Notes: generated from the sequence alone by a model not told the origin. Shown: positions 1-14,217, counted from the first letter of the stretch. The stretch: 64,000 bases of DNA from Antedon mediterranea (GCF_964355755.1 NC_092679.1:24924432-24988431), one strand, 5' to 3'. Translations and numbers: made by a program.

Positions 1-3000
1 CTCACTCGATGGCATCACGTACGCGTGATCGTCTGGTTATTACGGTCGTTGCTCTTCTCAGACGATCTGGAAAGTTCTACTCTTACTGCTTTGAGATTTT
101 ATCAAAGCAAAACAATCAAATAAATTACCTGTTACTATCGCACCTGAACCCCAATAAAGCTGTTACACATGACATTTGACAAGTCACATTATTAGTGAGC
201 CATTCTAGGCCTAGTTTAGGCCCATATACGGCAAGTGCTGATTTATTAATCATCAATGATCATTACTTGACCATAGTTAGGCAGCTGAAGTCATAGGTTG
301 CTAGGCAAGCCGGCCACTGGTAGTCTTGTGGTTGGTTGCAAAACAGAAACGATCAGACACATACGCACGATGGGGTCAAATTTTTTTCCAATGTCTCCAA
401 AGACATTTAGTTATATAAACAAGTTATCTCAGTTTGAATTTTTTTTATTAGTTTTATTTAGTTGAGCTGGTCCGAAATGAACTATTAACCGTATTTATTC
501 AAATACCCCCACTTCGAATAAACAGCCCCATCAAATATTGTTTGGAATAAATGCCTCCTCGTTATTTAGGTAGAATATAATTGATTATACATATTACCAA
601 ATTACATCCTAAAAAATAAACACTACCTTGAATAAACAAAGCGCTTGACCATATCTTTAATCTGTATATAATTCTTTACATTAAACAATGAATACGTACA
701 TGTGCAACGTTTCAACTGTTTCTAACAAATCTTTATCTGGCAACTACTAGATGTTAGTGGTTGCAAGGAGTTCTTTAGCTTTACTAGTTGTAGAACAGCT
801 CCCACTATTCGTAACCGTAGTCTGCGATTTGCCGAAGTTTGTAATGTAATCTTGTTAAAGTCTGGTTAAAATTGTATCTTATAAAAATGTTTAAATTTAA
901 TTCATGAGGACCAAAATCTATACAAAAGATAAACTGTTTGAGAAAGTGATTAAGTGCAGAGGTCATTATTGATTTAAACATTTTCACTTACAGATTAACA
1001 TAAATTTTCAACATTTTCCAGCTGTTAGTTCTCTATTTTAATGTGTACTTTAAATGAAAAAAAAATGGTCTTTAGAAAGAAGCATATACCGTATTTATTT
1101 GAATAAACACCCCGGTGCGTTTATTGTTCAGGTGGCTTTTTAAACGATGTTATATGGGGTGTTTATTTCAAACGATGTTATATGGGGGCGTTTATTTCAA
1201 ACGATGTTCTATGGGGGCGTTTATTCAAAGCAGGGTGTTTATTCAAATAAATATGGTATAGTAATATTACAAGCTGTACTAGAAATAAAATGATATACTT
1301 TTAATATAGACCAAACGGGATAATTATTTGTTTTATGGTATATATTTGAAATTAGCCCATACTGTACTACATTTTTGCAATTAGTACCTTTTTTCTATTG
1401 CTGGATAACAGGCTTATTAGATGCTACATAAGACTGATAGATGTTTCATGTTTCTTGGTGTGTACTTTTGCATAATTTAAAATGAAATTCATCCATCTCT
1501 GTTAAATGCAGTTATTTTAAGTAGCAGCTAGTGTTGCTCGTCAGATTGTCTCCTATCAATCTAGCTTTTTATATCCCATTGCCTTATTTTTAATGTATTT
1601 TCAGTTTTATTGCATAATTCTGTTTTTAGGCTAATGGCCAGCAATTCTGCATTGTGGAGTAGGACATTAGTGAATGTGTCATGGATGGGTTGGTTTTTTT
1701 TTTTTAGTCATTGTTAATTCATCCTAGACTGTTTCCTCCTGATTCCAATGCAATAAGTATAAAAATATGTATCTATGACTATACAGAATATTTCATTTGT
1801 ATTTATAGTTATTTAGTTATTTTGAGATACTCACTAACAAAGAAACAATTGTTTTAATCAACAATTCAATACATTGATGTGCAGCAGCATTTCACTTTCT
1901 TGTCAGTATTATAATTTACAACTTTGTTTGTTCATACAGCCTTACACATTGGAATGCAATGCATACAAATTAAATATGTATCATTTCTTATTTCTACTTA
2001 TAGTCTGAAAATTACACACAGAAAATTCAACATATACAATATTTTCTATATTCTTAGTTATTTATTGCACAAACAATATCAGTTACCCATAATTTTAATA
2101 TCAACAATAAATAATAAATATAATTCTAATGATTTTTTTAAAAAACTTGTCAGATTAAAATATAGATTATTTATAGGCAGCTATTTTTAACTGTGAATTT
2201 TAAATTGCCATAACAAGTTGTTTTAACTTCAGAGGTTTTTATTAGCATATAATACTCCTGCTGTACAAGATTCTTTTTGTCACTGGAGTTTTACTAATTA
2301 TATCCTGTACCATGATATAAGGTATAACAATTAATTGCCTATACTTTGTACACTGTTTCCTAATTGATGTATGTTTTAAGAGGAATACGTACAATAAAAA
2401 TATCTATCTAGCCTTACAAGTAATAATTACTCTGAAAAGATTAATTTTCTGTGTCAAATTTAATGGCCCATCACTTCAATTTGTTCCTACTGTAAATGGT
2501 AGTTTTGCAAATGCACACACAATACTGACGTAGCATTATGATGGGTGACATAAGACTATAGATTGTTGTTTAATCCTAATAGTTTTACTTTCCATTGATT
2601 TAAAGTAATGCATAACTGCTGCACATCTCAATGACATAAATTAATTTCTTTTCTTGATATTTATAACCGATGATAATAAGCCAAATCGAACAAAGCATGT
2701 GATTTGTATAAGCCTGAACAAGTAATAATTGATAGTTTAGTTTGAGTATCTTTTGAATTAATTTATTAGTATTCATACACATTCACATCCTGGTTTCATC
2801 GTTGAACCTACTATCAGTATCAGTCAATTTAAAATTTAAACTAAAAAATGAAAGAAAAAACACAAAGGTGATTTTAACCTTCAGTCGAACACCAACCCAT
2901 GAAAAGACACAACCACAATTAGCAGGCTAACAGCATACCTGTACCTTAGGCTTACGACAGTGAATTAGCTAAACGTCAAATGTATTTTCAGGTTTTTAAA

Positions 3001-3300
3001 TTTTTTTAAAATGTATTCTGCTTCTACTAGTAGAAGTATGCCATTCTATCCTTCCTAGTATTTTTATTCCTCTATATTGTAAATAAAAAAAAGGCGAGGT
3101 CATTCAGGCCATCATAATAGTATCTTGATAAATAAAACAAACCTATATTAATTTGTTATCAAAGTAACTTTATATTAACAAAGTAGTAAATGGCAAATAT
3201 TTTTCTCATATATTCCAATATTACAGTACGGTGTGTCCTTTTAAGAATTAAAATACTTTCAAGTTGAAATCGATTTAAATATTTTAACTTTTTCTTACAG
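1..3300. other. 5' flank of the receptor gene, no coding region seen
   Basis: Short frames here have no recognisable protein content. The stretch is AT-rich and holds one clear small inverted-repeat element (1087-1258), a related unpaired fragment near 489-620, and a half-copy near 664-745 of the element at 3978-4110. A non-coding first exon of the receptor gene probably lies here or further upstream, because the first coding exon starts at a splice acceptor (AG at 3299-3300). I cannot place it. Confidence 0.5.
1087..1258. mobile_element. 172-bp TA-flanked inverted-repeat MITE
   Basis: The ends are inverted copies of TACCGTATTTATTTGAATAA, continuing into AAACACCC, with few mismatches. TA flanks both sides (1085-1086 and 1259-1260). 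The interior has three direct copies of a roughly 30-bp unit containing AAACGATGTTATATGGGG. Related end sequences occur near 489-620 and 18238-18275. The TA duplication is consistent with a Tc1/mariner-type MITE; the superfamily is an inference. Confidence 0.6.
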
Positions 3301-3310
3301 GTTTGAAAAA

Positions 3311-6300
3311 ATGTCTGTGGACTACACGAAACAGAAGTGCCTTGTGTGCGGAGACAAGGCAAGTGGTCTCCACTACACTGTCATCTCCTGTGAAAGTTGC
3401 AAGAGTTTTTTTGGCAGGAAGATTAAAAGCAAAGCAAAGTTTACATGTGAAGCTAATGGAAACTGTGTGATGGATTTGTACACACGTCGTCATTGTCCTG
3501 CTTGTCGTTTAAAAAAATGTCTTGATGTAGGAATGAAACCAGAACGTAAGATTTGTTCTCTGTACTTCTGTTTATTTAAAATCCGTTCTCTTGAATAATA
3601 ACTGCCTAAAGGCACATCTAAAAAAAATAATAATTTTATTTATCATCATTTCTTTTTTTCTTAACTATTAAAGTAAAACTTTCAGTTCACAATCCAACTA
3701 TTCTTGCTACAAAATGTTTTTGCCAACTGAGGGTGGTGTTCAGGTGTACTTGTTGAAATTCATATTTCAGAGTTCAATGATTTCTAGTATCACCAAATCC
3801 CTTCGGATGTTATTTATAGTGTTCTGGCGTAATTCCCGAACTGACAACCACCAAGCACATTCCATGTCAATTAATAATGTTTATGAAGGTAGTTTAGTTA
3901 ATTGATTTTCATCAAAAGAATATTGTTATTGTATAATGATAATAATAATAATAATGATAATAACATTTTCAAAACATTTGTATATAATTCTTTAGGTTAA
4001 ACCAGTATTGATACGTGTGCGACGTTTCGACTTGTTGACCAGATTTGGAAAGTCGAAACGTTACGCACATATCTACAATATACTGGTTAAATAACGTAAA
4101 GAATGAATACAGATAATAATAACATTGATAATTATACAGTAATTTAGATTATCTTATTTTAGTCTTGCGTTTAACCATTCAATTTCATTGACGGCAAAAG
4201 CTACTTATTTTTATGAATTAAATTGCAACAACTATGTTAAAATAGAAAGATCACTACTAGGTAATATTTCTTTTCTTGTTTAACTTGGTTATTATATGAT
4301 TGGAAATAAAAACCTTGAACTTTTAAACTGAGTAGTAAGTAGCTGTAGTACTAGTAGAATTCTATTGTTAAATACATGGGACTTCCATGATTGCTTTCAC
4401 AATCATATGGGCTTGTCAGTTCCTGTATCTTATTATTTAGATTTACTACAACTACCTGGAAATCCTGAATTTATAGAAGCATATATACCTGGAATTTACT
4501 CTTATCTCAAAGCATCTGCTGCTTTAATTTTTTTGCAAATCATTTGGTAAAAACTATAACCAGTAAAAGATAGTTGTAGTTACTTTTAATGATCAACACC
4601 TACGAATAAAGTAACATTTACATATAAATAATGTTTATTGTTTAAAGGTTTACATTGGTAAATATAAATATATTTTACAATGGAAACGAATTGAAACATT
4701 TTTTTAATATCCTGTAGGTGTTTGGGATGAGAAAAGGCTTGAAACTCGTAAGCCTTTAGAAAGAAAGAACAAAAAGAAACAAAACCATCAACAACAACAG
4801 CAACAACAAGCACACCAACAGCAGCAACTTCAACAGCAATCTCCACAGCAGACTGTTAGCCCTCAACCATGTCAAGGCCCTGTCAATTCCATACAAACAA
4901 TGAGAGATGAAAAGTTTCCTAAATTGTTGCCAGACCAAGAAGAACTTATACGCTGCTTAGAAAAGGCTAAAGTTTCTGCAAAAACATCAAATAAAGTTCA
5001 TCAAGTATGTAATTATTTTTGTTAGGATTATAAAAGATTAAACCATTTTGTTATCGACCACATTTCTGCTAACAGTAAAGTTCTTCCTAAAAACATTTAC
5101 ATCAGTGGGTGGTTGTCAATGAAAACATTACCCAAAATGCAAATGGCTCATTTTAATTATTAAATTTGTTTTAGATTTTTATATACTGTATTCGTAATCT
5201 ATATTTGGAAAGCTTTATTAAATGAGAGGTTATTTATTTATTGGTTTATTAATATGACGAAAACATTCTAGCTCATGAAATCTTTTTTGGCAGCAGTACC
5301 AATTAACAAGACAAGTCATTGGACAAAACTCCTCAATGGTGAATTTGTTGGAAAGATATCACTACAGCATGTGGTACATAATATTTATATACAAAATGTT
5401 GAAGCATTCATTTCACAAAACTATGTTGTCATATGAAATACACATCAATTATTACTGTTTTTTGCAGCCTAATGGTAGATTTGATGAAATTTTGGAAAAA
5501 ATGAAGACGTCATTGGATTTAGGAAGTCAAAACAGCAATGGACTTCAATCACTTTTTGGATCAAAGGGCTTTGCATTAAATGGTTTTAAACCAGATGGTA
5601 AAATGAGAATTTCAAATTCTCAAAATTGTCCTTTGAACTTGTCAATGTCTGGAGAAGATGGTATCATGAATGATGTTGATGTTACAAGAATGATGCCATC
5701 AGGTTATGTTAATGGACAAAATCATACTGGACTATCTGTAAAACAAGAAGTCATGGGCCATACTGATATTGATTGTGGAATGGGAGGTATGCCAGAGATA
5801 GACCCAAACAACCCTCCAGATTCACTTTTGTATAACATGACTCTAATGGGCTGTGTTATTCGTCAAACTGTTGCATTTACAAAAGGAATCCCAATGTTTC
5901 GAGAATTAACATATGAGGATCAGGCTGTTTTAATTAAAAACGCAATTCTTGAGGTATTAATATTAAGATGTGCAGAATGTTTTGTTCCTGAAAAGAATGC
6001 CGTTATTGACGATATTACTGGTAGTGAGTGGAGCTATGATGCAATGATGTCATCAGGATTTGGAACGTCAGCAGAACCTACACTGAAATTTGTTCAAACT
6101 GTGAATGCGATGAATTTGACAAAAGAAGAATATGCATTATTACAAGCCATAACTATAATATCACCTGGTATGTATAGTATAATATTTTTGTTCTGTTTGT
6201 TTTTTGGGGGTTTTTTTTGGTTGCCCCTAACATATGTGGACTATCTGTGTTGCTCGAGTGGCTTTAAAAATAAAACAAAAAAAACAATGATAATGTTTTC

Positions 6301-7381
6301 CCAGTGTCAAAAGTGCCTTTAGTTTACCAATACACAGCAGCTTATAACAAACAGTGAAATGTCAAGAGGATGAATGGTGTTTGATGTTGATATGGTTGTG
6401 AGTTATGTGGTTTAATCTTGTCGAAGATGAGCATAACCAAATCGCGATGTAATGCACAATCTTGTGTGAAGATTGAAACGACACAGTGCCATGCATCGTG
6501 TGCGTTATAAAGGGGGAAACCTCGGACTGCGCTGAATTTTGTTGGATAATCGTCGCGATATACTGTAACCTCCAAATTACAATGCAATTTCTGGGTACCT
6601 ATAAGTCCTGATTCCTAAAATGTTCTTACCTCAGCCCTAACCATGGTGGGGTTTGGGTACCTATAAGTCCTGATTCCTAAAATGTTCTTACCTCAGCCCT
6701 AACCATGGTGGGGTTTGGGTACCTATAAGTCCTGATTCCTAAAATGTTCTTACCTCAGCCCTAACCATGGTGGGGTTTGGGTACCTATAAGTCCTGATTC
6801 CTAAAATGTTCTTACCTCAGCCCTAACCATGGTGGGGTTTGGGTACCTATAAGTCATGATTCCTAAAATGTTCTTACCTCAGCCCTAACCATGGTGGGGT
6901 TTGGGTACCTATAAGTCCTGATTCCTAAAATGTTCTTACCTCAGCCCTAACCATGGTGGGGTTTAGTAATCTATTTTATGTTTGCTTTAAGTTCAATACG
7001 TTAATTTAGCTGTGTAGTTGTGCCACGGTTTAACAAAATAAAAAGTTTGCGGAACGCTGGCTCAGTTGGAACTGACCTTAAGTTGCCTCTTTATTTTTTT
7101 AATAAAACAGCTGCATTTTAACTTTTATCTTTACAGATCGTCCAGATCTTATGGAGAAAGAGAGAATAGAAGACATTCAGAGGCCAATGGTAATGACGTT
7201 GCAGAACTTATGTAAAATTACGCATCCAGATGACAAGCTCCTGTTTGCAAAGTTGATCATGAAATTGACAGATGTTCGAGAAGTGGTTACACGGCACATC
7301 AGTGATATTATGCAGATGAAACTTCCAGACAATCAATTTGAACAAATTTTCCCACTCATCAATGAAATATTTAGTCTTTGA
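3311..7381 (+). CDS. Nuclear receptor, NR1-like (HR96/VDR group), four coding exons
   Basis: Coding exons 3311-3545, 4718-5004, 5468-6167 and 7137-7381 join in frame at GT-AG sites to give 488 residues. The DNA-binding domain (about 10-78) has all eight zinc cysteines (10, 13, 27, 30, 46, 52, 62, 65). Its P-box ESCKS resembles the ESCKA of HR96/DAF-12 receptors. The usual FFRR is FFGR here, with Gly35. A glutamine-rich hinge follows (about 95-120), then VKQE (265-268), which fits the sumoylation pattern. The ligand-binding domain (about 290-488) has FTKGIPMF, the DQ motif and ILEVLILR, and ends in PLINEIFSL, a plausible AF-2 helix. The product should be a nuclear ligand-regulated transcription factor. 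The start chosen is the first ATG after the acceptor at 3300; F-E-K precedes it in frame, so an upstream start is possible. A frame at 5273-5339 has splice-like ends, but joining it hits a stop, so I left it out. Subfamily placement is tentative. Confidence 0.9.
3978..4110. mobile_element. Short inverted-repeat MITE in receptor intron 1
   Basis: The left arm (TTCTTTAGGTTAAACCAGTA, then CGTTTCGAC) is mirrored on the right (GTCGAAACG, then TACTGGTTAAA and AAAGAA). A half-copy with TTCTTTACATTAAAC and CAACGTTTC lies at 664-745. Boundaries are approximate and no target duplication was resolved. Confidence 0.5.
6593..6964. repeat. 62-bp minisatellite, six copies, in the last receptor intron
   Basis: Six head-to-tail copies of a 62-bp unit containing CTATAAGTCCTGATTCC and CCTAACCATGGTGGGG. 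The copies are almost identical; one has TCATGATT in place of TCCTGATT. It lies between the two ligand-binding-domain exons. Confidence 0.95.
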
Positions 7382-10300
7382 TCGCTCAAATACATATATT
7401 ACGCTTTCACTTATCTTTCTTTAAAGTAAAAACCAGATTTGTGTTTTCATTTATTTATTTAGGCCAAAACAATTTGTTAAGAGTCAACCTCTGAATAAAT
7501 TTCAGGGGTGGGAGGGTTTTTTTTTTTGGGGAGGGGGGTCTTGTTTTTCTTGACGTACTATAGGTACTTGACATTGATTTATGCTACCATTTGAAATAAA
7601 TTTACACCGACTTTTTAAAACATAAACAACTGAATCACTAATACATTTTTAACTTCAAGAAAATGTTTGGGATAATGAAATGTTATGATTTGATCATAAT
7701 ATTTTTTTTTCTTGTTTGTCATTTTCAAAAAATTACAAAAAAAAACAGAGGTGGCTCGGAAATCAAGGGAGGGTGATGACACTTAACAAGTACATATAGA
7801 TTTCTGGCCTTATTTTTTTTTTTTTTAAATAATGGAAAATTTGTTGAAATATTTCACAGGATTCAATTCTGGTTAGCTACTGTACAATTTATGAAAGAGA
7901 AGGATTCTTTCAATATAAAACTAAAAACAATGTTATTACCATGAATTGATTGTTTTTTTATGGTATGCTAAATGAAAAATAGTTCTGTACCATAAAAAAC
8001 AAATATTATACTATAAAACATTAGCAGTAACCTATAGTATTTATTTGCTGTATTTATTACTAATGAACTACTCCTTCAAATTCCATTCTGCAAATGACTT
8101 TAACATCTTAAAACACAATTGTGGATTATTTGGTATTCATGTTTATTATTTGATTCTCCTACATACATTACAACCGTCCATGCAAGTTTAAATTTGGATT
8201 ACTATATTTATTTGCACTGCAACAAATAAATTATTATTAAGAATGAAATGCAGAAGAATATCCAACCAATACTATTGGCTACTTGTTGTTTATTATATGG
8301 ATATATTTTAATAATTATAGATACATTTAATACACCATTGAACGTGCAGTCAAAATAGTAAACTATTTCAGCACAAATCAACAATGAATTTAATCTGTTT
8401 TGACTCATAATTCTCATAAATTTGATTACATTATTTTGTACATCAGAGTATTATCTAAGCAAAACACAAAGGTTTTACATACATGTACTATATACTTTGT
8501 ATGTTTCCATTCTGAAATATTTTTGTGAATTTTGTTTACATCCCACCAAGAATAAAGTATTGAAATGAAATATATTTTATTTCATAGATATGCTATTTCA
8601 AAATTTGAACAACATTTGCATTTTTTAAAGAAATATTCTTTACCATGTAATTATTAATTTCTTTTCTTAAATTTATCTTTCAAGCTTGATCTAATTTGCC
8701 TAATGTAAGTGATAATGATAAATAGATAAGCACCCATGATGTTGTATAATATACAAATATGCAGTCTTCAATGAATACAAAATGTTTATTGATTTCTGTT
8801 GACACCAACACATTCACTTGTTCCACTTTGGAATAGATATTTTACTTTTATATTTATATTATGTATATTTACCATAAGCATATGTTTTTATTTGCAGAAT
8901 TTGTTTCCAAATTTTATTAATTTCGTCCTGACCAATCAGTTGGATAATTTGCAGGTTTTTATTTTAGATTGTCTATATTTCTATTTATTGTAGCTTCTAT
9001 GATAATTCTTGCAAGAGATCTCTTCTGTTGAAATGTGCAATGGGTTTGATTCAATATTTTCACAAACATAGATTAGCTTTGAATTAATTGTAGCAGGTGG
9101 AATTAACTTAATGATTCTGGTCTGCAAATCAAAGAACATTCTCGTACGCTAATGTTGAAAAGGAACTGAAAGTAACTCAACTGGTCGATGTAAGCGCTCT
9201 TGCTCAACTAGTTCCTTTCAGTTGAGATGAGATGAGTTTTGTGTCGATGTAAGCGTACATTTAGAATTACAGTTGTGTGTACATATTTTGAAACCCATGG
9301 ATTTTATGGAGATTTGAATTATATATAAAAAATATATCAATTTATATAAACTGTGTGTTGTTTTGTTTTTATTTTCAGGTGCCATTTAAATGTTTATAGC
9401 AAAAGGCTACACAGCCTAACTTTCTTAGTGTTTACCTGTTTTACAACAATAATTGTTAGTAATTGCTTGGAAATGCTGATATAACGTTCCGCCAATTTGT
9501 TTAGAGAGAATTGTGAAATGCTTAGCATATTATAAAAAATAGCACAATTATCAAAGTAGTAATCAACAGTATTATTCACTATTTTTAAAATATAGATATA
9601 GCCTTTACTCTTGTCATTGCTGGTATACATATTTAGCAAAAGAAGTGTTCCTGTTTAAATAATTAATTCAATTTTAATGTAATGCTGCCTGCTAGTAAAA
9701 ATGATTGAATCATCTTTAGCAAATCTAGTTAAGAATTGCAAGCAATTGAAACTGAAATTCATGATTGCATGTGTACCATAGTCACGCAATTTAGTACAAT
9801 TGATTTTTGTCAGTTTGCCCAAACAGTAAAAATATTTAAATTGGTTTAATGACAACTAAACACAGGTGTATCTAAACATATTTTTGCATACTACCACAGG
9901 TGTAGTATGTGTCATTCATTTAAATAATGAGATGAAACTGTGTCAGCTTGTTTAACTACCTTACTTCAGTATCTGTTGATGCCATCATTGGTTGTGAATC
10001 ATACAGACTTAGTATTTCACATGTATCATGTATTGCTATGTAACCACATACAAATAATTGTAGCTATATATTGTAATCAATAGAAGGCATTATGATCACA
10101 ATATCTGTATTTTTGTGCATTTAAACAATTTTTCAGAATATTATGTTATAAAACAAATGATAAATGACGGTTCACCACTGATTTTATACAGTAGTTTAAA
10201 TTAAATTGTATACCATATAGCTATTGTATGCTGAAATTTCATTAATTGAATCTAGATGCATTGTACAATCAATATGTTGTATTTCAAATGTAAATGATCA

Positions 10301-11004
10301 CTTAGTCTTCTTTCTGGTCCCTATTTTCCTTTCATGTTATGTTGTTAACATGATAGTTTTATTTCAATACATAAAAACAAATTTGAATGTTATCTGTTCA
10401 ATTGTACGGTAACATGGCACTGTGTAGAGGTTTTTTATTAGATTCCTAGGTATCACTTTCGTTTATTAAAAATGCATATTATATTTCTAAGTTTAAAAGC
10501 TAGCTATAGTATCGATGTGTAACTTGTTTTGTATCATCAATTTGGTTAATTATTTTTAATTCATGATCATAATATTGTACCTATCTGCTTGCCTGTATAT
10601 TATGCCAGATTGTTCTTCATTATTGACTTTTAATCGCAAATGAAGGTTTATAAAACGCAAATTGGCCCGCATTGTGGCAAAGTTCCCGGTGCCTTATATA
10701 TAGCTGAAATGTCTGAAAATAGTGTTGTACAGGCGTAGGTGTGCATGCCCTAGGCTTCCAATTGCCTCGGGTTAAACTTACTACTTGTTTTATGTAATAA
10801 AAAAAAAGGTTATGTTATTGATGTACAGTAATTATAAAAAACACATCATGAGCATTAAAATGTTCTATTTCTTTGCATGAAATACAAACTTGTTTACTCT
10901 TATTCAATTAGTTGTAATAATGAATGTACATAAGACATAAGATTTACAACATCAAAGTGCAACTTCATTTTCACATTATTTGTTGGCCTACTAGACCACC
11001 TACA
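7382..11004. other. Receptor 3' UTR and AT-rich intergenic DNA
   Basis: The receptor 3' UTR begins here, with AATAAA-type signals near 7493 and 8550. The rest is AT-rich and shows no convincing exon. A 13-bp word, GTCGATGTAAGCG, occurs twice at about 9183 and 9242. The stretch 10541-10650 resembles 13935-14033, on the far side of the LINE. Confidence 0.5.
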
Positions 11005-13631
11005 AGATAAGATAAGATAAGATAACTTTTATTGATCCTCAAAAAGGAAATTCATTGCTCGTCATAATAACAAAGAAAACACTATAAAAACAAATATAGC
11101 ATAAAACCATTCATATAAAAACATCTAAAAAATTACAATATAAAATTATCTTCTTGACTTCCTGTTGTACTGGATGATACCGGAGGGAATAAAGGATTTA
11201 GCAAATCGATTTGTTTTCACACTGAGGAGCCTCAATCTACCACTTGGATTAAGTTGGTCTATGATCACTTTGTGGAGAGGATGAGAGGCATCCGACTCAA
11301 TGCGTTCGAAATCTTTCTGGAGGTGTTCTAGGTGCACATCGGTAAAGGAAGGCAGTTCCAGACCAATCATTTTACCAGCCCGACGGATGAAAGTTTCAAG
11401 GCGTCCTTTATTCCCTCCGGTAACATTACCAGCCCAACAGGAGAGGCAATACGTCCAAACACTACATATAACGGATCTATAGAACGAAAGTAACATCAAA
11501 TCACAGGAGTTAAATTTATATAAAGTTCTCATACAATACATTCTGGGACTTAATTTTTTGCTGATGAAGTCTATATGGTCTCCCCAACTCAGTTTATCAT
11601 TGAAAACAATTCCTAGATACTTGTACTGGTCAACAATTTCAATTTCTTTACCTTGAAAATTAAATTTATGTTTAGTCCTAAAATCAATGATCATCTCCTT
11701 TGTTTTTGATGCATTTATTTGGAGATAATTATCGTCACAAAATTTAACAAATCTTTGTATTTCGCTACGATAATTTTCATCATTGTTTGAAACTATGAGA
11801 CCAATAGTACTAGTGTCATCAGCGAATTTAACAACGGGGCAAAGCTCATCATTTAAAGATCTGTAATCCGCCGTATACAAGGAATATAATTTAGGTGCGT
11901 TGACAGTACCCTGAGGAACACCGGTGTCAGAGGTTACGATTTCTGACTTAACACCATTAATATTAACAAATTGTTTTCTATCACAAATGAAATTTAAAAC
12001 TAAACGAACAATCGGACGGGGAAACTCCATATTCAACATTTTGTCTGCTAAGATATGGGGTTGTATGGTATATTAAACGCAGATTGAAAATCAAAATACA
12101 TAATACGTGCCGAGTGGCCTTTCTTTACATTATCTAGATGTGAATACAATTTATGTAATTTAAAATAAATCGCATCACTGGTACTACAGAGTGATCGGTA
12201 AGCAAATTGCAACGGGTCTAACACTTTTTCAGCATAAGGTTGCATAATTTTTAAAATAATACGTTCCAATATTTTCATCGCGACAGACGTGAGTGCAGCG
12301 GGTCTCAAATCATTCATGCTGTTAATCTTAGGTTTCTTAGGTACCGGTATTATGCATGAAAGTTTCCAAATATCCGGGAACGCATGATAAGAAAGACACA
12401 TATTGAAAATAAATGTAAATATACCATCAAGGTGAGGAGAGCAGACCTTAAGTACTCGTGGTGGGATTCTATCCGGCCCAGCAGCCTTCGATGAATTGAG
12501 TTTCATGAATTTGTTATGTACATCAGAAATGCTTATACTAAATTTGGGATCATCTTCAGTCACCCGACACAAGCTAAATAGAGCCTCTCTTTCTTTTTTA
12601 AAATCATGAACATTAAAACGGTTATAAAATTCATTTAACTCATTAACATATTGCACAGTAACATTCGGAATCGAGGTGGGTGTATTACCACCGTTTGTGT
12701 AACCACTCATAAGTTTCATACCCTGCCAAACTTGTTTCATATTATTAGACCTGAAGTTATGTTCAACTTTTTTCCTATAAATGTTCTTCTGTTTCATTAT
12801 TTCAGATTTAATCTCTCTAGTCAATATTTTCATACGATTAGAGTCGCCCATCTTAAAGGCTTTACGTTTCTCACACAACAGTAATTTAACGCCTTTCGTG
12901 ATCCATGGCTTGTTGTTAGGGTAGATTTTCACTTTTTTAACTGGAACGCATTTATCAATACAAAAGTTTATGTACGAGCTCACTGCATAAGTAATACTAT
13001 TCAAATCTTCATCCTCCGTAAAAATATCCCAATCGGTAGATTCAAATTCCGCTATCAGGGCTTCCTCGGCTTCAGGAGACCATTTACGTACATTAATAAT
13101 TTTTGGTTGGCATGTCTTATTTAACGGGCGATATTTAGGACTGAGTAAAATCAAATTATGATCAGATTTGCCCAAGTTCGGTAGTGGGGTCGAAATATAG
13201 GCATCCTTCACACTAGAGTAGCATAAATCAAGAATCGCGTTGTCCCTCGTTTTACATGTAACATGCTGATAATAAGTGGCCGTTGTTTTCTTGAGCTTGC
13301 ATCTGTTGAAATCGCCATTGATAATTACAAGCGCCTCAGGGTGACTACACTCAATACCTTCGATAATTTCTGCGATCTCATTTATAGCAGGCTTTTCAAG
13401 CTTTTTGTTAGGTATGTATACCATAACATTGATAACATGCGAGAACTCTCTCGGAAGATAGTAGGGGCGAATACCAACAACCAGCACTTCCGAGTGTGGC
13501 GAACATTTATGAAGCTTAAGCGTAGAGTTATTTGGATGACAGTATTTCTCATTAATGTAGAGGCAAAGACCACCACCGCCATCTTTGTTCGCTTCGGCTG
13601 TACAATTCAATACATCAGACACATGAAATAA
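11005..13631 (-). pseudogene. LINE retrotransposon (CR1/L2-like), 5'-truncated, frameshifted
   Basis: On the minus strand, 13622-12048 encodes an apurinic-type endonuclease region (GDFN and SDHNLI motifs) followed by the start of a reverse transcriptase (SSKAAGPDRIPP, DPLQFAYRS, YFDFQSAF). The frame then breaks. Translation resumes in another frame at 12039-11146 with TGVPQGTV, the catalytic KFADDTS and a C-terminal thumb-like region. The break near 12071 looks like a 2-bp TA duplication relative to the expected motif. No ORF1 and no start of the endonuclease are present, so the copy is 5'-truncated near 13631. The 3' end (11005-11030) is a short tandem GATAA array typical of this clade's 3' tails. 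Family placement is by motif recall. The copy is probably inactive. Confidence 0.9.
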
Positions 13632-14213
13632 TAATACAATACTGTATTATTAAATTGACAATATATACCTATTTAGGCATGTATCACCCACTAATGTAAC
13701 AATCAACAAATGTAACATTAACCACTAATGTAACAATTTAATTTACCAGTAACATAACAACAACCATTTACCCACTATTTTGACCTTTTGTGAAAAGATT
13801 TTTGTAAATTGGAAATCTCTGTGTTGTTGTGGAACTTTTTCTGGTATCATGTCTGATTGCAGACGTTGATGATCTTTGTTCTCCAGAGTTCCTCTGATAT
13901 GCAGTTTGAATGAAATTGCTGTTGCTGAGCTGAGTGTTATTGATAGTTAATTATTTTTAATTCACAATATTTTACCTCCTATCTGCTTGATGCCTGTATA
14001 CTATGCCAAGAAGGGTTTTAGACTTTTAATACGTAATATAATGTGTTGGTTAAAACATTAGAGAATTAATTAATGGACAGAGAGACACTCGGACAAACAG
14101 ATGATCACGCAAACAAAAAATAGGCTGAAGATTAAAATTTAAAGATTGATATTCAAGCTCAAGTTAAGACCAATTGAAGGACACAACCCAAGAGTTGAAG
14201 ATTTTAGTTTAGT
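13632..14213. other. Intergenic, short repeats only
   Basis: At 13683-13765 the word ACTAATGTAACAAT recurs in a degenerate short tandem. At 13935-14033 there is similarity to 10541-10650. No exon recognised. Confidence 0.4.
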
Positions 14214-14217
14214 TTAA

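Noticed and set aside
4365-4550. 61-residue frame in receptor intron 1
   Set aside because: It has no splice borders in the right phase and no recognisable protein motif, and it falls between two exons that already join in frame.
5273-5339. Possible extra receptor exon with splice-like borders
   Set aside because: In frame it leaves phase 1, and the next exon then reads a stop at once. Skipping it joins the neighbouring exons perfectly.
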